A DNA stretch of 8,749 nt from Alphaproteobacteria bacterium (GTDB lineage Bacteria; Pseudomonadota; Alphaproteobacteria; UBA8366): assembly GCA_018665505.1 (NCBI GenBank), contig JABJCS010000089.1, positions 1 to 8,749 of the forward strand, read 5' to 3'. The notes below the pieces were generated by a model. It worked only from the letters and a program-made list of their open reading frames with translations, was not told where the DNA came from and ran no database searches. Made by a program: the position numbers and the translations under genes. Positions 1-6,892 of the stretch are shown here, one piece after another (position 1 is the first letter of the stretch; each line of letters opens with the position of its first letter).

Positions 1-20
1 AAGTGTTCAGCCTTATCCAT
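1..20 (-). CDS. Start of an unidentified gene running off the left edge
   Basis: On the minus strand an ATG at 20..18 is preceded by AGGAAGCC, a plausible Shine-Dalgarno sequence. It opens a frame encoding Met-Asp-Lys-Ala-Glu-His before the window ends. It lies 18 bp downstream of the flavin monooxygenase stop codon, in the same direction, so it would be the next gene of the leftward operon. Only six codons are visible, so no family can be assigned. It could also be a chance start codon in a 3' flank. Confidence 0.4.
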
Positions 21-38
21 GGCTTCCTATAAGACCTT

Positions 39-1103
39 CTACCAGGATTTAAGCACCGGCATGACTTCTTTGGCGAACAACTTGAGTCCCCGTTCGGAGA
101 CATCGTAAGGCGTGCCGCCGAAGCGGAATGAGACATTAAGCTCGAAGTTACCCATCAATTTTCGGCGTTCCTCCAATCCGCGTAAAATTTTGTCGGGAGT
201 TCCCCAACTCGCGGCTTTCATGAAACCCTCTACCGCGCCTTCGAGACCAGCAGAGCGCGCAATCTCCGCTTTCTGCTGATAGGAATCGTAGCCCTTCACC
301 GATTTGAAATGCTCGCCAAGAAATTCGTAGTGATAGAAATTGCTCTCAACGAATTTGCCTTGGTACTGACGCGCCTCTTCCTCGCACTGGTCGAGATCTG
401 TGCCGCAGATAACAAACTCCGTGAGCATCGGATGTGGCGGTTCGGTTCCGTGGAGTTCACGATGTAATTCGCGTCCCTTCTCCACTACCGGCATTCTCAT
501 TTCCCAAGGCCGGTCCGCGAACATTACGATATGCGCACCAAGTTTGGCAGCGGAGACAACCGAATCTTCACTCGATGCCACGGCGTAAATGCGCCCGTCA
601 AAAGAATGCTGGGGGCGCGGCCGAAGTTCCGTGCGCGGCTGCTTGTAGTATTCCCCGTCGCCCTCGATAAATCCGGTCTTAAGTGCGTTGACGATCATTG
701 GTGCGGCTTCATCGAAACGACCGCGCGATTCATCCATGCTCAACCGGAAGGCCTCGAATTCCCGCCGCGCGAGCCCGCGCCCCATGCCTAGACGCAGGCG
801 GCCATTACTCAACATATCCAAGACGGCGGCATTCTCCGCGACGCGTAATGGATCGTGCCAAGGTAAGATCACGGCGGCAGTTCCGACATCGATATCGGGA
901 TGTCGGGCCGCGAGATGCGTCATCAGATGGATATTGTCCGGAACGAACGAATAGTCGTTGAAGTGATGTTCCGCCGACCACAGACAGTCGAAGCCAAGTT
1001 CGGCTGCAACTTCCGCCAACCGCAGCTCTTCTTCCCAGACTTGATTGTCCGGGCAGCTTTCGTGTCCATAACTCGTGAACACCATCATCATGCCGACGTC
1101 CAT
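39..1103 (-). CDS. LLM-class flavin-dependent oxidoreductase (luciferase-like monooxygenase)
   Basis: A 354-residue protein of the bacterial luciferase-like monooxygenase superfamily. These are cytoplasmic TIM-barrel enzymes that use reduced FMN (or F420) to oxidise or oxygenate small organic substrates. Visible hallmarks are the N-terminal strand leading to AEHHF at residues 44-48, the stretch LPWHDPLRVAE at 80-90 and the GRLRLGMGRG motif at 101-110, which together line the flavin pocket in this family. The length is normal for a single-domain member and the frame is intact. The start is supported by GTAGGAG located 7 bases before the ATG. It is the third visible gene of a leftward operon, 36 bp after the lyase gene. 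The two-component type would need a separate flavin reductase, and none is present in the window. The family is clear; the substrate is not known. Confidence 0.9.
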   Translation of the reverse strand: MDVGMMMVFTSYGHESCPDNQVWEEELRLAEVAAELGFDCLWSAEHHFNDYSFVPDNIHLMTHLAARHPDIDVGTAAVILPWHDPLRVAENAAVLDMLSNGRLRLGMGRGLARREFEAFRLSMDESRGRFDEAAPMIVNALKTGFIEGDGEYYKQPRTELRPRPQHSFDGRIYAVASSEDSVVSAAKLGAHIVMFADRPWEMRMPVVEKGRELHRELHGTEPPHPMLTEFVICGTDLDQCEEEARQYQGKFVESNFYHYEFLGEHFKSVKGYDSYQQKAEIARSAGLEGAVEGFMKAASWGTPDKILRGLEERRKLMGNFELNVSFRFGGTPYDVSERGLKLFAKEVMPVLKSW

Positions 1104-1139
1104 GGACTATCTCCTACTTCTTATTAGTGTTTCGTCGTT

Positions 1140-2018
1140 CTATTCAGCCGCTTCCGCCGGTGCGTCGCGGTATTGCTCTCTCCGGGGGTCCCATTCATTC
1201 GCGCCAACGCGGGCGAAGGCACCGGCTGGGCTCAGATCGGCGAGCGGTACTGGGTGGCGGTCTTCCGCTTTCATTTCTTTCAGCGCCTGCTCGCAGGCTC
1301 CAATGACCTGTATGAACAACAAGCCTGGTACAATCGCGATGCCGTATCCCATTTTTTTTGCTTGGGTAAAGGTGACCTCAGGCGTTTTCCCACCACGTAC
1401 GATATTCAGCAAACACGGTCCGGAGATTTGGTTCGGCGCAGCGGTCACTTCCTCGATAGTCTGCGGAGCTTCAAGAAACGCGACATCTGCACCCTCCTCA
1501 AGTGCAGCATTACAGCGGCGTACCGCTTCCTCGAAACCGAGCTTAGCCCGAGAATCCGTGCGCGCAATGATCACGAAATCATCATCCCGGCGCGCATCCG
1601 CCGCCGCGCGAATTTTCGCCAGGTAATCGTCAAGCGAGACCAACTCCTTATCATCGAGATGACCGCATCGTTTCGGGAATACCTGATCCTCGATATGAAC
1701 GCCGGCGACACCGGCCTTCTCGAAGGCGCGAACGGTACGGAAGACATTTAGCTCATTGCCGTAACCGTTATCCGCGTCGGAGATCACCGGCAGATCGACC
1801 GCATCGGCGATACGGCCCGCGTTCTCTACCATCTCGCTCATGGTCAACAGGCCATAGTCTGGATATCCAAAGCCCGACGAAGTACCGCCGCCGGTCATGT
1901 ACACACTGGAGAAATCCGCCTGCTGGATAAGCTTCGCGGTCAATCCGTCATAAGCGCCCGGCGCCAATACCATACCGTCGCGCGCCATTAACTCTCGCAG
2001 TTGTTTTCCCTTGGACAT
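1140..2018 (-). CDS. Isocitrate lyase/PEP-mutase superfamily carboxylic acid lyase
   Basis: A 292-residue cytoplasmic alpha/beta-barrel enzyme of the isocitrate lyase/phosphoenolpyruvate mutase superfamily, whose members make or break C-C or P-C bonds next to an alpha-keto acid with Mg2+. The N-terminal half carries TGGGTSSGFG at 42-51, the metal-binding DADNGYGN at 80s (D81, D83), HIEDQ at 108-112, and KRCGH at 116-120 with its catalytic-type cysteine C118. R153 in IIARTDS matches the conserved substrate arginine. The KRCGH motif is that of C-C lyases such as 2-methylisocitrate lyase, not the PEP-mutase version, so I infer a lyase. It could be methylisocitrate, dimethylmalate or a related lyase, or an oxaloacetate decarboxylase-like enzyme. 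The start has AGGGAGAGG just upstream. It sits 50 bp after the YrdC-like gene and 36 bp before the flavin monooxygenase gene. Confidence 0.9.
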   Translation of the reverse strand: MSKGKQLRELMARDGMVLAPGAYDGLTAKLIQQADFSSVYMTGGGTSSGFGYPDYGLLTMSEMVENAGRIADAVDLPVISDADNGYGNELNVFRTVRAFEKAGVAGVHIEDQVFPKRCGHLDDKELVSLDDYLAKIRAAADARRDDDFVIIARTDSRAKLGFEEAVRRCNAALEEGADVAFLEAPQTIEEVTAAPNQISGPCLLNIVRGGKTPEVTFTQAKKMGYGIAIVPGLLFIQVIGACEQALKEMKAEDRHPVPLADLSPAGAFARVGANEWDPRREQYRDAPAEAAE

Positions 2019-2068
2019 GATCCTCTCCCTTTTTGATCCCTCAAGACCTTACACGAAAAACGAGATCA

Positions 2069-2773
2069 CTACTCCATCAGACCGCCGAGAAAGCCTTCCG
2101 GCGGTGGTGGCAATTCGTGATCGAAGTAACGTTTCAGGATATCAGAAATAAGTTCATAGTTCGAGCCGACCCGAACAATATCCAGAGTGCGTAAATCAAT
2201 AAGCGTCGAAGACGCGCGGTACGGATGACATTTCCGCAAGCCGTGATCGACGATCACGTCCGCGATGCCTCTGATATCCGGTTCAATATCTTCAACTCGA
2301 AATTTCGTCCCGGACAGCGATTTATTCGCCGAAGATCCGAAAATGGGGAAATTATTCTCCAAGCTAAGACGACAAATCTCGGCATGGAACGGTCCAGCGT
2401 TGACCAGCATGCAAACGGTGTTGTCCTTGATCGAACCTGGCACGGCATCCGGTTCCAAATTGCGCAATACTGGATGATCCATATCGCAAGGCGCGATCGG
2501 ACCCAGCGGCAGCCCGTGGTCCTCGCAAATGGCCTTCACGACATCCCGGCCACGCTGATCTACAACATGGAGTGCATGGTGCATATCCATATCGCCGATC
2601 ATGGCATTCCTCTTCTCTGCGGTCCGTCCCTTGGTATCGAATATCTTTTGGAGAGCAGCGGCGGAATTACCGGAACAGGTGTAGCCAACATCCATCGGCA
2701 TAATAGCGATCCCGCCGTTACTCATCGCGTCGTAAGCGCGGCGGGCGTCGCCTGGAATATCAAGCATCGTCAT
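2069..2773 (-). CDS. Divergent YrdC/Sua5/YciO-family protein
   Basis: A 234-residue single-domain protein of the YrdC/Sua5 fold. Canonical members (TsaC/Sua5) make threonylcarbamoyl-adenylate from threonine, bicarbonate and ATP for t6A tRNA modification. Family signatures seen here are GGIAIMPMDVGY at 20-31, IFDTKGR at 44-50 with the nucleotide-site K48 and R50, SSANKS at 147-152, STLIDL near residue 190, and IVRVG shortly after it. The usual PTDTxYGLG substrate motif is replaced by PMDVGYTCSG, so threonine may not be the substrate. It ends in a proline-rich tail and lacks the extra Sua5 C-terminal domain. It is the first gene of a leftward metabolic operon, which is unusual for a housekeeping t6A gene and suggests a specialised paralogue. 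GAGAG lies six bases before the chosen ATG; a second ATG follows two codons later. Family assignment is good; function is open. Confidence 0.8.
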   Translation of the reverse strand: MTMLDIPGDARRAYDAMSNGGIAIMPMDVGYTCSGNSAAALQKIFDTKGRTAEKRNAMIGDMDMHHALHVVDQRGRDVVKAICEDHGLPLGPIAPCDMDHPVLRNLEPDAVPGSIKDNTVCMLVNAGPFHAEICRLSLENNFPIFGSSANKSLSGTKFRVEDIEPDIRGIADVIVDHGLRKCHPYRASSTLIDLRTLDIVRVGSNYELISDILKRYFDHELPPPPEGFLGGLME

Positions 2774-2906
2774 GGAAATCTCTCATCAAGTTATAAAGCG
2801 GAAGTAAGGGATGGTGCGTGACTGCCTACCTTCAAGTGGCGTTGCACCTACATTCGATCTGAGATTAACTCCCAATTCACCCGAACGTTCAGAGTGAAAG
2901 ACCGAC
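2774..2906. promoter_or_regulatory. Divergent promoter region between the leftward YrdC-like operon and the acyl-CoA dehydrogenase gene
   Basis: These 133 bp must hold the promoters of both divergent units. For the rightward gene the best candidate is TTGCAC (2842..2847), a 17-bp spacer and TTAACT (2865..2870), a weak sigma70-like match. For the leftward operon TTATAAC (reverse complement of 2790..2796) resembles a -10 box but would leave a very short leader. A GGTGC/GCACC inverted pair (2813..2817 and 2844..2848) flanks the middle. No perfect operator is evident. All elements are inferred from sequence resemblance only. Confidence 0.35.
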
Positions 2907-4040
2907 ATGCAACTCACCCAAGAACAAGAGATGATCCGCGACATGGCGCGGAACTTCGCCAAGACCGAACTTGCCCCCAACGCGGACGAGTGGGAGCGGA
3001 ACGGTAATGTGCCGAAAGAGACACTCCGAAAGATGGGACAAGTCGGGTTGATGGGCGTTCTGGCCCCCGAGGAATGGGGTGGCGCCGGCGCGGACTTTGT
3101 CAGCTACGCCTTGGCACTTGAAGAAATTGCGGGAGGGCATGCGGCGGCTTCCCTTTATATGAGCCTGAATAACTCTCCTAACGGCCTAGCGCTGATGAAA
3201 TACGGAACCGATACGCAGAAGGAAACATTCCTGCGACCGTCAATCCAAGGGGAAATGCAGGCTGCCTTTGCACTCACCGAACCACACACCGGGTCCGACG
3301 CGTCGAACCTAAAGACACGAGCGGAGAAGGTCGGCAATAAATGGGTCCTCAACGGCACTAAACAATTCATCTCCTCCGGTGAGAGTGGCGACTACTGCAT
3401 GATCTTCGCCGTCACCGACCCGGATGCTGGGAAAAAAGGTATCAGCGCGTTCCTGACACCAACGGATGTGCCTGGCTATACGGTTGTTGCGAAGGAAGAC
3501 AAGATGGGCCAGCGGGCGAGCGACCTCTGTCAGCTTGCCTTCGAGGATTTGGAAATACCGCCGGACATGATGCTGGGTGAGGAAGGCCAAGGCTATCGGA
3601 TCGCACTTGAGAACCTGACGACCGGACGCATCGGCATTGCCGCCCAGTCAACAGGCATCGCACGGGCCGCGCTTGAATGCGCGACGGAATACGCGAAAGA
3701 ACGAGAGGCCTTCGGTAAGGTTATTATGGAGCACCAAGCGGTCAGCCATCGCCTCGCGGATATGGCGACACAGGTAGAGGCGGCTCAACACCTACTGCTT
3801 CATGCAGCGCGGCTTTTCGACGCCGACGGTGGCGGATTGATCGAGGCTAGCATGGCGAAACTCTTCGCTTCGGAAATGGCGGAGAAGGTTTGCTCCGACG
3901 CAGTCCAGACACTTGGTGGGTATGGTTATGTCGGTGGTTTCCCGGTTGAGCGCTATTACCGCGACGTGCGGGTCTGCAAAATCTACGAAGGGACGTCCGA
4001 CGTGCAGCGTATGCTGATCGCCCGTTCGCTCGCGGCCTGA
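2907..4040 (+). CDS. Acyl-CoA dehydrogenase (short/branched-chain type)
   Basis: A complete 377-residue FAD-dependent acyl-CoA dehydrogenase, which introduces the alpha,beta double bond into an acyl-CoA and passes electrons to electron transfer flavoprotein. Order of parts: the N-terminal helical domain begins at MQLTQEQEMIRD. The middle beta domain carries family signature 1, LTEPHTGSD, at 123-131. The C-terminal helical domain carries signature 2, QTLGGYGYVGG, at 334-344. E361 in IYEGTSDVQR is at the position of the catalytic base of short-, medium- and short/branched-chain enzymes, unlike isovaleryl-CoA dehydrogenase, where the base lies earlier. Length is standard. The Shine-Dalgarno is weak (AGAGTGAAAG upstream of the ATG). 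It diverges from the YrdC-like gene and is followed immediately by the histidine phosphatase gene. Chain-length preference cannot be read from the sequence; no ETF genes are in the window. Confidence 0.95.
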   Translation: MQLTQEQEMIRDMARNFAKTELAPNADEWERNGNVPKETLRKMGQVGLMGVLAPEEWGGAGADFVSYALALEEIAGGHAAASLYMSLNNSPNGLALMKYGTDTQKETFLRPSIQGEMQAAFALTEPHTGSDASNLKTRAEKVGNKWVLNGTKQFISSGESGDYCMIFAVTDPDAGKKGISAFLTPTDVPGYTVVAKEDKMGQRASDLCQLAFEDLEIPPDMMLGEEGQGYRIALENLTTGRIGIAAQSTGIARAALECATEYAKEREAFGKVIMEHQAVSHRLADMATQVEAAQHLLLHAARLFDADGGGLIEASMAKLFASEMAEKVCSDAVQTLGGYGYVGGFPVERYYRDVRVCKIYEGTSDVQRMLIARSLAA

Positions 4041-4043
4041 GCC

Positions 4044-4634
4044 TTGATATATCTTTGCCGACATTCGGAGACGGTCTGGAACCGCGAAGGCCGCCTGCAA
4101 GGACACAAGAATTCGGAGCTTACGGAAAGAGGCCAAGAACAGGCACGTCTCATGGGCGCGGCGCTGCACCGTGAGATCGCGGGAATTGAAGAATATAAAC
4201 TCGTCGCCAGTCCCCTCACTCGCACGCGGCAAACGGCGGAAATTGTATGTGATGCCATCGGCCGCCCGCATTCCGAAATATCCTTCGACGAGCGGATCAT
4301 GGAGATCAGTTGGGGCGACTGGGAAGGACATACCCGTCCTGAGATCGAGCAGCGATGGCCCGGTATCTACGACCGACGCCGTGAGAATAAATGGGAATTT
4401 CAGCCGCCGAACGGAGAGAGCTATGCTCTACTGACCGAACGTGTCGGCACTTGGTTGAAAGATGTCTCAGAGGACGAAAAACTAATCGCTATTAGTCACG
4501 GTGCATCCGGCCGCGCCATCCGCGGACTCTATGGCAAAATGGCCCCGGGCGACGCTATCGGCCTCGCCGAACCCCAAGATGCTTTCTTCCTACTCTCGCA
4601 AGGCAGTATCCAGGAAATTCCGGTGGGTGATTGA
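4044..4634 (+). CDS. Histidine phosphatase (phosphoglycerate mutase-like) family protein
   Basis: A 196-residue member of the histidine phosphatase superfamily, branch 1, which hydrolyses or transfers phosphate through a phosphohistidine. The catalytic motif RHSET lies at 6-10 with nucleophile H7. SPLTRTRQTA at 56-65 supplies R60/R62, E87 in EISWGDWEG is the likely proton donor, and H152 in ISHG is the second active-site histidine. RHSET replaces the more usual RHGET, a tolerated variation. The start codon is TTG, because the catalytic block begins only five residues in and no ATG is available. It follows the acyl-CoA dehydrogenase stop by three bases and has no good Shine-Dalgarno of its own, so translation is probably coupled. 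It could be a sugar-phosphate, nucleotide or alpha-ribazole-type phosphatase; the substrate is unknown and its tie to acyl-CoA metabolism is only positional. Confidence 0.88.
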   Translation: MIYLCRHSETVWNREGRLQGHKNSELTERGQEQARLMGAALHREIAGIEEYKLVASPLTRTRQTAEIVCDAIGRPHSEISFDERIMEISWGDWEGHTRPEIEQRWPGIYDRRRENKWEFQPPNGESYALLTERVGTWLKDVSEDEKLIAISHGASGRAIRGLYGKMAPGDAIGLAEPQDAFFLLSQGSIQEIPVGD

Positions 4635-4818
4635 GAGAAGTTCGTCTTGAAGGCACTGCGAACAGAGCGATAGTCATTCTAACGTTCGATTAGGGGTTTG
4701 TTTACCTCGGATTTGTCAATCACGCGAAGGCGGGAATCCAGTTAGCAAAGACGTGCCATTCCGGATTCCCGCCTTCGCGGGAATGACGATATAAAAATTG
4801 TAAACTCTCTCACATGGG
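4635..4818. other. Intergenic gap between the histidine phosphatase and TauD-like genes
   Basis: This 184-bp gap contains no gene. Its first ~80 bases show no convincing terminator. The rest is taken by the dispersed inverted repeat (4714..4788) and then an AT-rich stretch containing TATAAA at 4790..4795, the only -10-like element before the TauD-like gene. A matching -35 is not obvious, since it would fall inside the repeat arm. The repeat may therefore act as terminator, mRNA end or promoter flank; none of this is shown directly. Confidence 0.4.
4714..4788. repeat. Dispersed intergenic inverted repeat containing ATTCCC-N8-GGGAAT
   Basis: A perfect 17-bp inverted repeat has arms CGCGAAGGCGGGAATCC (4723..4739) and GGATTCCCGCCTTCGCG (4763..4779) around a 23-base centre. 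The symmetry extends imperfectly about nine bases further, from TGTCAATCA on the left to GGAATGACG on the right (six of nine match). Inside the right arm, ATTCCCGC-CTTC-GCGGGAAT (4765..4784) is itself a hairpin. It fits the ATTCCC-N8-GGGAAT core of the small dispersed repeats known in Neisseria (dRS3) and seen in many proteobacteria, whose translation yields the familiar artefact VIPAKAGI. The structure is certain; that it is a multi-copy element in this genome is inference from that family. Confidence 0.75.
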
Positions 4819-5838
4819 ATGGTGGCCATGACACAAGCGCAGTATCTCCCGATTGAAGAGCCGAACGTATGGACCGGGACTGATTTTGACGCCGAAGAAG
4901 AGTGGGTCGTCAATCTAAGCGAGGCACATATCCGTTTACTTGAAGCTGCGATGGAGAATGCCGTCGCCCGGAATTTAGCGCTGCCCGACCTCACTCCCTA
5001 TAACTTTCCCCTTGGCGAACTCCGTCAGGTTCTGGATGCGGCTTACGAGACGCTCGAACATGGCCGCGGTTTTCTCGTCCTGCGCGGTTGGCCATCCGAG
5101 AATTACAGCCACGCACAAAACCTCGTCGCGTTCTGCGGTGTCGCCTCTTACTTCGGCAAAGCGATGGTCCAGAATTATGAAGGCGAATCTGTCATCGATG
5201 TCATCGATAAGGAAAAGCCCTACGATCACACGTCGCGCGGCTATATGAGCAACAAGAGGCTGCCGTTCCATTCCGACGGTGCGGACCTGGTGGGTTTGCT
5301 GTGCCTTGGCGAGCCGATCGAGGGTGGCACCAGCCTGCTTCTCAGCGCTACCAAACTGTACAACACCATTCTTGCGGAACACCCGGAGTATTCGGAAACC
5401 CTGATGCGTGGGTTCTATCATCATCGACGCGGACAGCACGATCCAGGGGAAGCACCGGTATCCGCTGAACGCATTCCGATATTCAGTTTTCACAACGACC
5501 TGCTGCATTGCTGTTACAATCGCAATCCCATCGATTGGGTCGTCCATGAGGGCATGAGCCTGAGTGCGCAAAAAATTGAGGTCCTCGATTATTTCGACGC
5601 GCTCTGTCATCGCCCCGGCATGGCAGTCGCAATGACGTTCCGTCAAGGCGACATGCAGTTCGTCAACAATTTCGTCATTCTGCATTCACGCAGCGAATAC
5701 CGTGATGCGCCGGACAATCGCCGCCATCTCGTCCGATTATGGCTTGAGAACCCGAGGAGCCTCCGGGGGGCGCAAGGATTGCTCGATATTTACGTGCCCG
5801 GCAGCTCGAAGGTCAGCAAAGAAAGCGCGACGCTATGA
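4819..5838 (+). CDS. TauD/TfdA-family Fe(II)/2-oxoglutarate-dependent dioxygenase
   Basis: A 339-residue non-heme iron oxygenase of the TauD/TfdA (clavaminate synthase-like) fold. The facial triad is visible: H151 and D153 in PFHSDG, and distal H289 in FVILHSR. Arginines R301, R302 and R306 in the following RRHLVRLWL are candidates for 2-oxoglutarate binding. FLVLRGWP near 85-92 is the usual family strand preceding the core. Such enzymes hydroxylate small acids, amines or betaines, releasing succinate and CO2. The length is slightly above the TauD norm because of an N-terminal extension of about 80 residues. The start is ambiguous: ATG 4819 has little upstream signal, while ATG 4828 (336 residues) has GGGATGG before it. 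It overlaps the M19 gene by four bases, implying a joint function. The substrate is unknown; C-terminal and active-site identity are solid. Confidence 0.9.
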   Translation: MVAMTQAQYLPIEEPNVWTGTDFDAEEEWVVNLSEAHIRLLEAAMENAVARNLALPDLTPYNFPLGELRQVLDAAYETLEHGRGFLVLRGWPSENYSHAQNLVAFCGVASYFGKAMVQNYEGESVIDVIDKEKPYDHTSRGYMSNKRLPFHSDGADLVGLLCLGEPIEGGTSLLLSATKLYNTILAEHPEYSETLMRGFYHHRRGQHDPGEAPVSAERIPIFSFHNDLLHCCYNRNPIDWVVHEGMSLSAQKIEVLDYFDALCHRPGMAVAMTFRQGDMQFVNNFVILHSRSEYRDAPDNRRHLVRLWLENPRSLRGAQGLLDIYVPGSSKVSKESATL

Positions 5839-6839
5839 ACGCGGCCGAGCTCCACGCGGACGCCATTGTCATCGATACGACTTGTCCGCTCGCGCGTATT
5901 CACAAGTATCTCGATTGGTATCGCGAAGGCGGCGCCACCGCGATTGCTCCGACCATCACCGGTGCCAGCGGGAACGCTCGCAGCGGCTTTGCGATGATTG
6001 GTGGATGGCACCGTTATGTTCGCGAGCGCGATGACGCGTTGATCGTCCACCAGGCCGAAGACATCGAACAGGCGAAACGCGAAGGCAAGGTCGGCTTGAT
6101 CTTGCATTGCCAAGGAACCGCCATCGTTGAAGATGAAATCGATCTTCTCGACGCCTATCACGAAGCCGGTCTTAGGGTCGTTCAGCTTTGCTACAATACC
6201 AAGAACCTTGTCGGCGATGGTGCTTCCGAGCGAACGGATAGTGGGCTCAGTTATTTCGGGCTTCGGTTGGTGGAACGCTGTAATGCCTTGGGTCTCTTGG
6301 TTGACTGCTCACACACCGGACATCGTACCAGCATGGATGCGGTCGAAGCGTCTAACGCTCCTGTCGTCATCACTCATGCCAATGCCCGCGCCGTGCAGAA
6401 TAACGGCCGCAATGTCGAGGATGAATTGATCAAGGCTATCGCCGACTGCGGCGGCATCGTCGGTACAGTCGGGTTCCCACCGTTTCTCACTTGGGATGGG
6501 CAGCCGACGCTCGATCACTTCATCGACGACATCGTCTACAAAGCCGATCTCGTCGGTATCGACCATACCGGAATTGGGATCGACTATTATGAAGGCCAGT
6601 ATCCGGTCGAAGAAGACGAAACGGCCATGGCGCGATATCGGAACCGTTTGGAGACCGGACAATGGCGGGCTGAGGAATATCCACCACCACCTTATAAATT
6701 CCCGGAAGGTATCGAGACCCCTCGTACACTAGACCGCCTGACCGATCGATTGGTCGAACGTCAATTTAGCGAGGACGACATTCGAAAAGTACTCGGACTT
6801 AATTGGATGCGGGTTTATCGCGAGGTTTGGCATCGTTGA
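5835..6839 (+). CDS. Membrane dipeptidase-family (peptidase M19) protein with altered metal site
   Basis: A 334-residue protein of the M19 renal dipeptidase family (amidohydrolase-type barrel). It keeps the second half of the active site: H160 in DCSHTGH, H181 in VITHAN, R192 in GRNVED and D250 in HTGIGIDYY. The first metal site looks degenerate. Where classical members have H-x-D after the first strand, this one reads VIDTTCP (residues 12-18), and the bridging glutamate position falls in LILHCQG (89-94). As far as I recall, a proteobacterial M19 branch found near dimethylglycine demethylase genes shares this feature, so peptidase activity should not be assumed. The C-terminus (VLGLNWMRVYREV) is typical and the gene is intact; no signal peptide is seen. 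Its ATG overlaps the oxygenase TGA (ATGA), indicating translational coupling with the TauD-like protein. Confidence 0.85.
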   Translation: MNAAELHADAIVIDTTCPLARIHKYLDWYREGGATAIAPTITGASGNARSGFAMIGGWHRYVRERDDALIVHQAEDIEQAKREGKVGLILHCQGTAIVEDEIDLLDAYHEAGLRVVQLCYNTKNLVGDGASERTDSGLSYFGLRLVERCNALGLLVDCSHTGHRTSMDAVEASNAPVVITHANARAVQNNGRNVEDELIKAIADCGGIVGTVGFPPFLTWDGQPTLDHFIDDIVYKADLVGIDHTGIGIDYYEGQYPVEEDETAMARYRNRLETGQWRAEEYPPPPYKFPEGIETPRTLDRLTDRLVERQFSEDDIRKVLGLNWMRVYREVWHR

Positions 6840-6868
6840 CAAATTATGGTTAATTTTTGTTAACGAAT

Positions 6869-6884
6869 TGTGACAGCCGTCACA
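6869..6884. promoter_or_regulatory. CRP/FNR-family binding site (perfect TGTGA-N6-TCACA)
   Basis: The sequence TGTGACAGCCGTCACA is a perfect match to the classical cAMP-receptor-protein consensus TGTGA-N6-TCACA, with fully symmetric six-base arms around AGCC. Its centre (6876.5) lies 41.5 bp before G6918, the start point predicted from CATAAT at 6906..6911, which is the geometry of a class II CRP-activated promoter. Which regulator of the Crp/Fnr family this organism uses is not known. Confidence 0.6.
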
Positions 6885-6892
6885 GTGTGACT

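Noticed and set aside
1075..1751. Open frames on the plus strand across the lyase gene
   Set aside because: They overlap the well-supported minus-strand lyase gene and encode serine/arginine-rich, domain-free sequence.
2225..2821. Open frame of 198 codons on the plus strand
   Set aside because: It lies antisense to the YrdC-like gene, which has clear family motifs and a Shine-Dalgarno sequence; the antisense product shows no recognisable domain.
2813..2848. GGTGC/GCACC inverted pair in the divergent promoter region
   Set aside because: The arms are only five bases with a long loop, which is expected by chance; kept only as a remark in the promoter entry.
4716..4994. Open frame on the minus strand encoding VIPAKAGI
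   Set aside because: This peptide is the typical false translation of the dispersed inverted repeat, fused to antisense of the TauD-like gene.
4975..5685. Open frame of 236 codons on the minus strand
   Set aside because: It is a complement shadow of the TauD-family gene, whose iron triad is intact; the GC-skewed codon pattern explains the long antisense frame.
6849..6865. GTTAA-TTTTTG-TTAAC as a terminator of the M19 gene
   Set aside because: The stem is five AT-rich pairs with no T-run after it, far weaker than the hairpin at 7024..7058.
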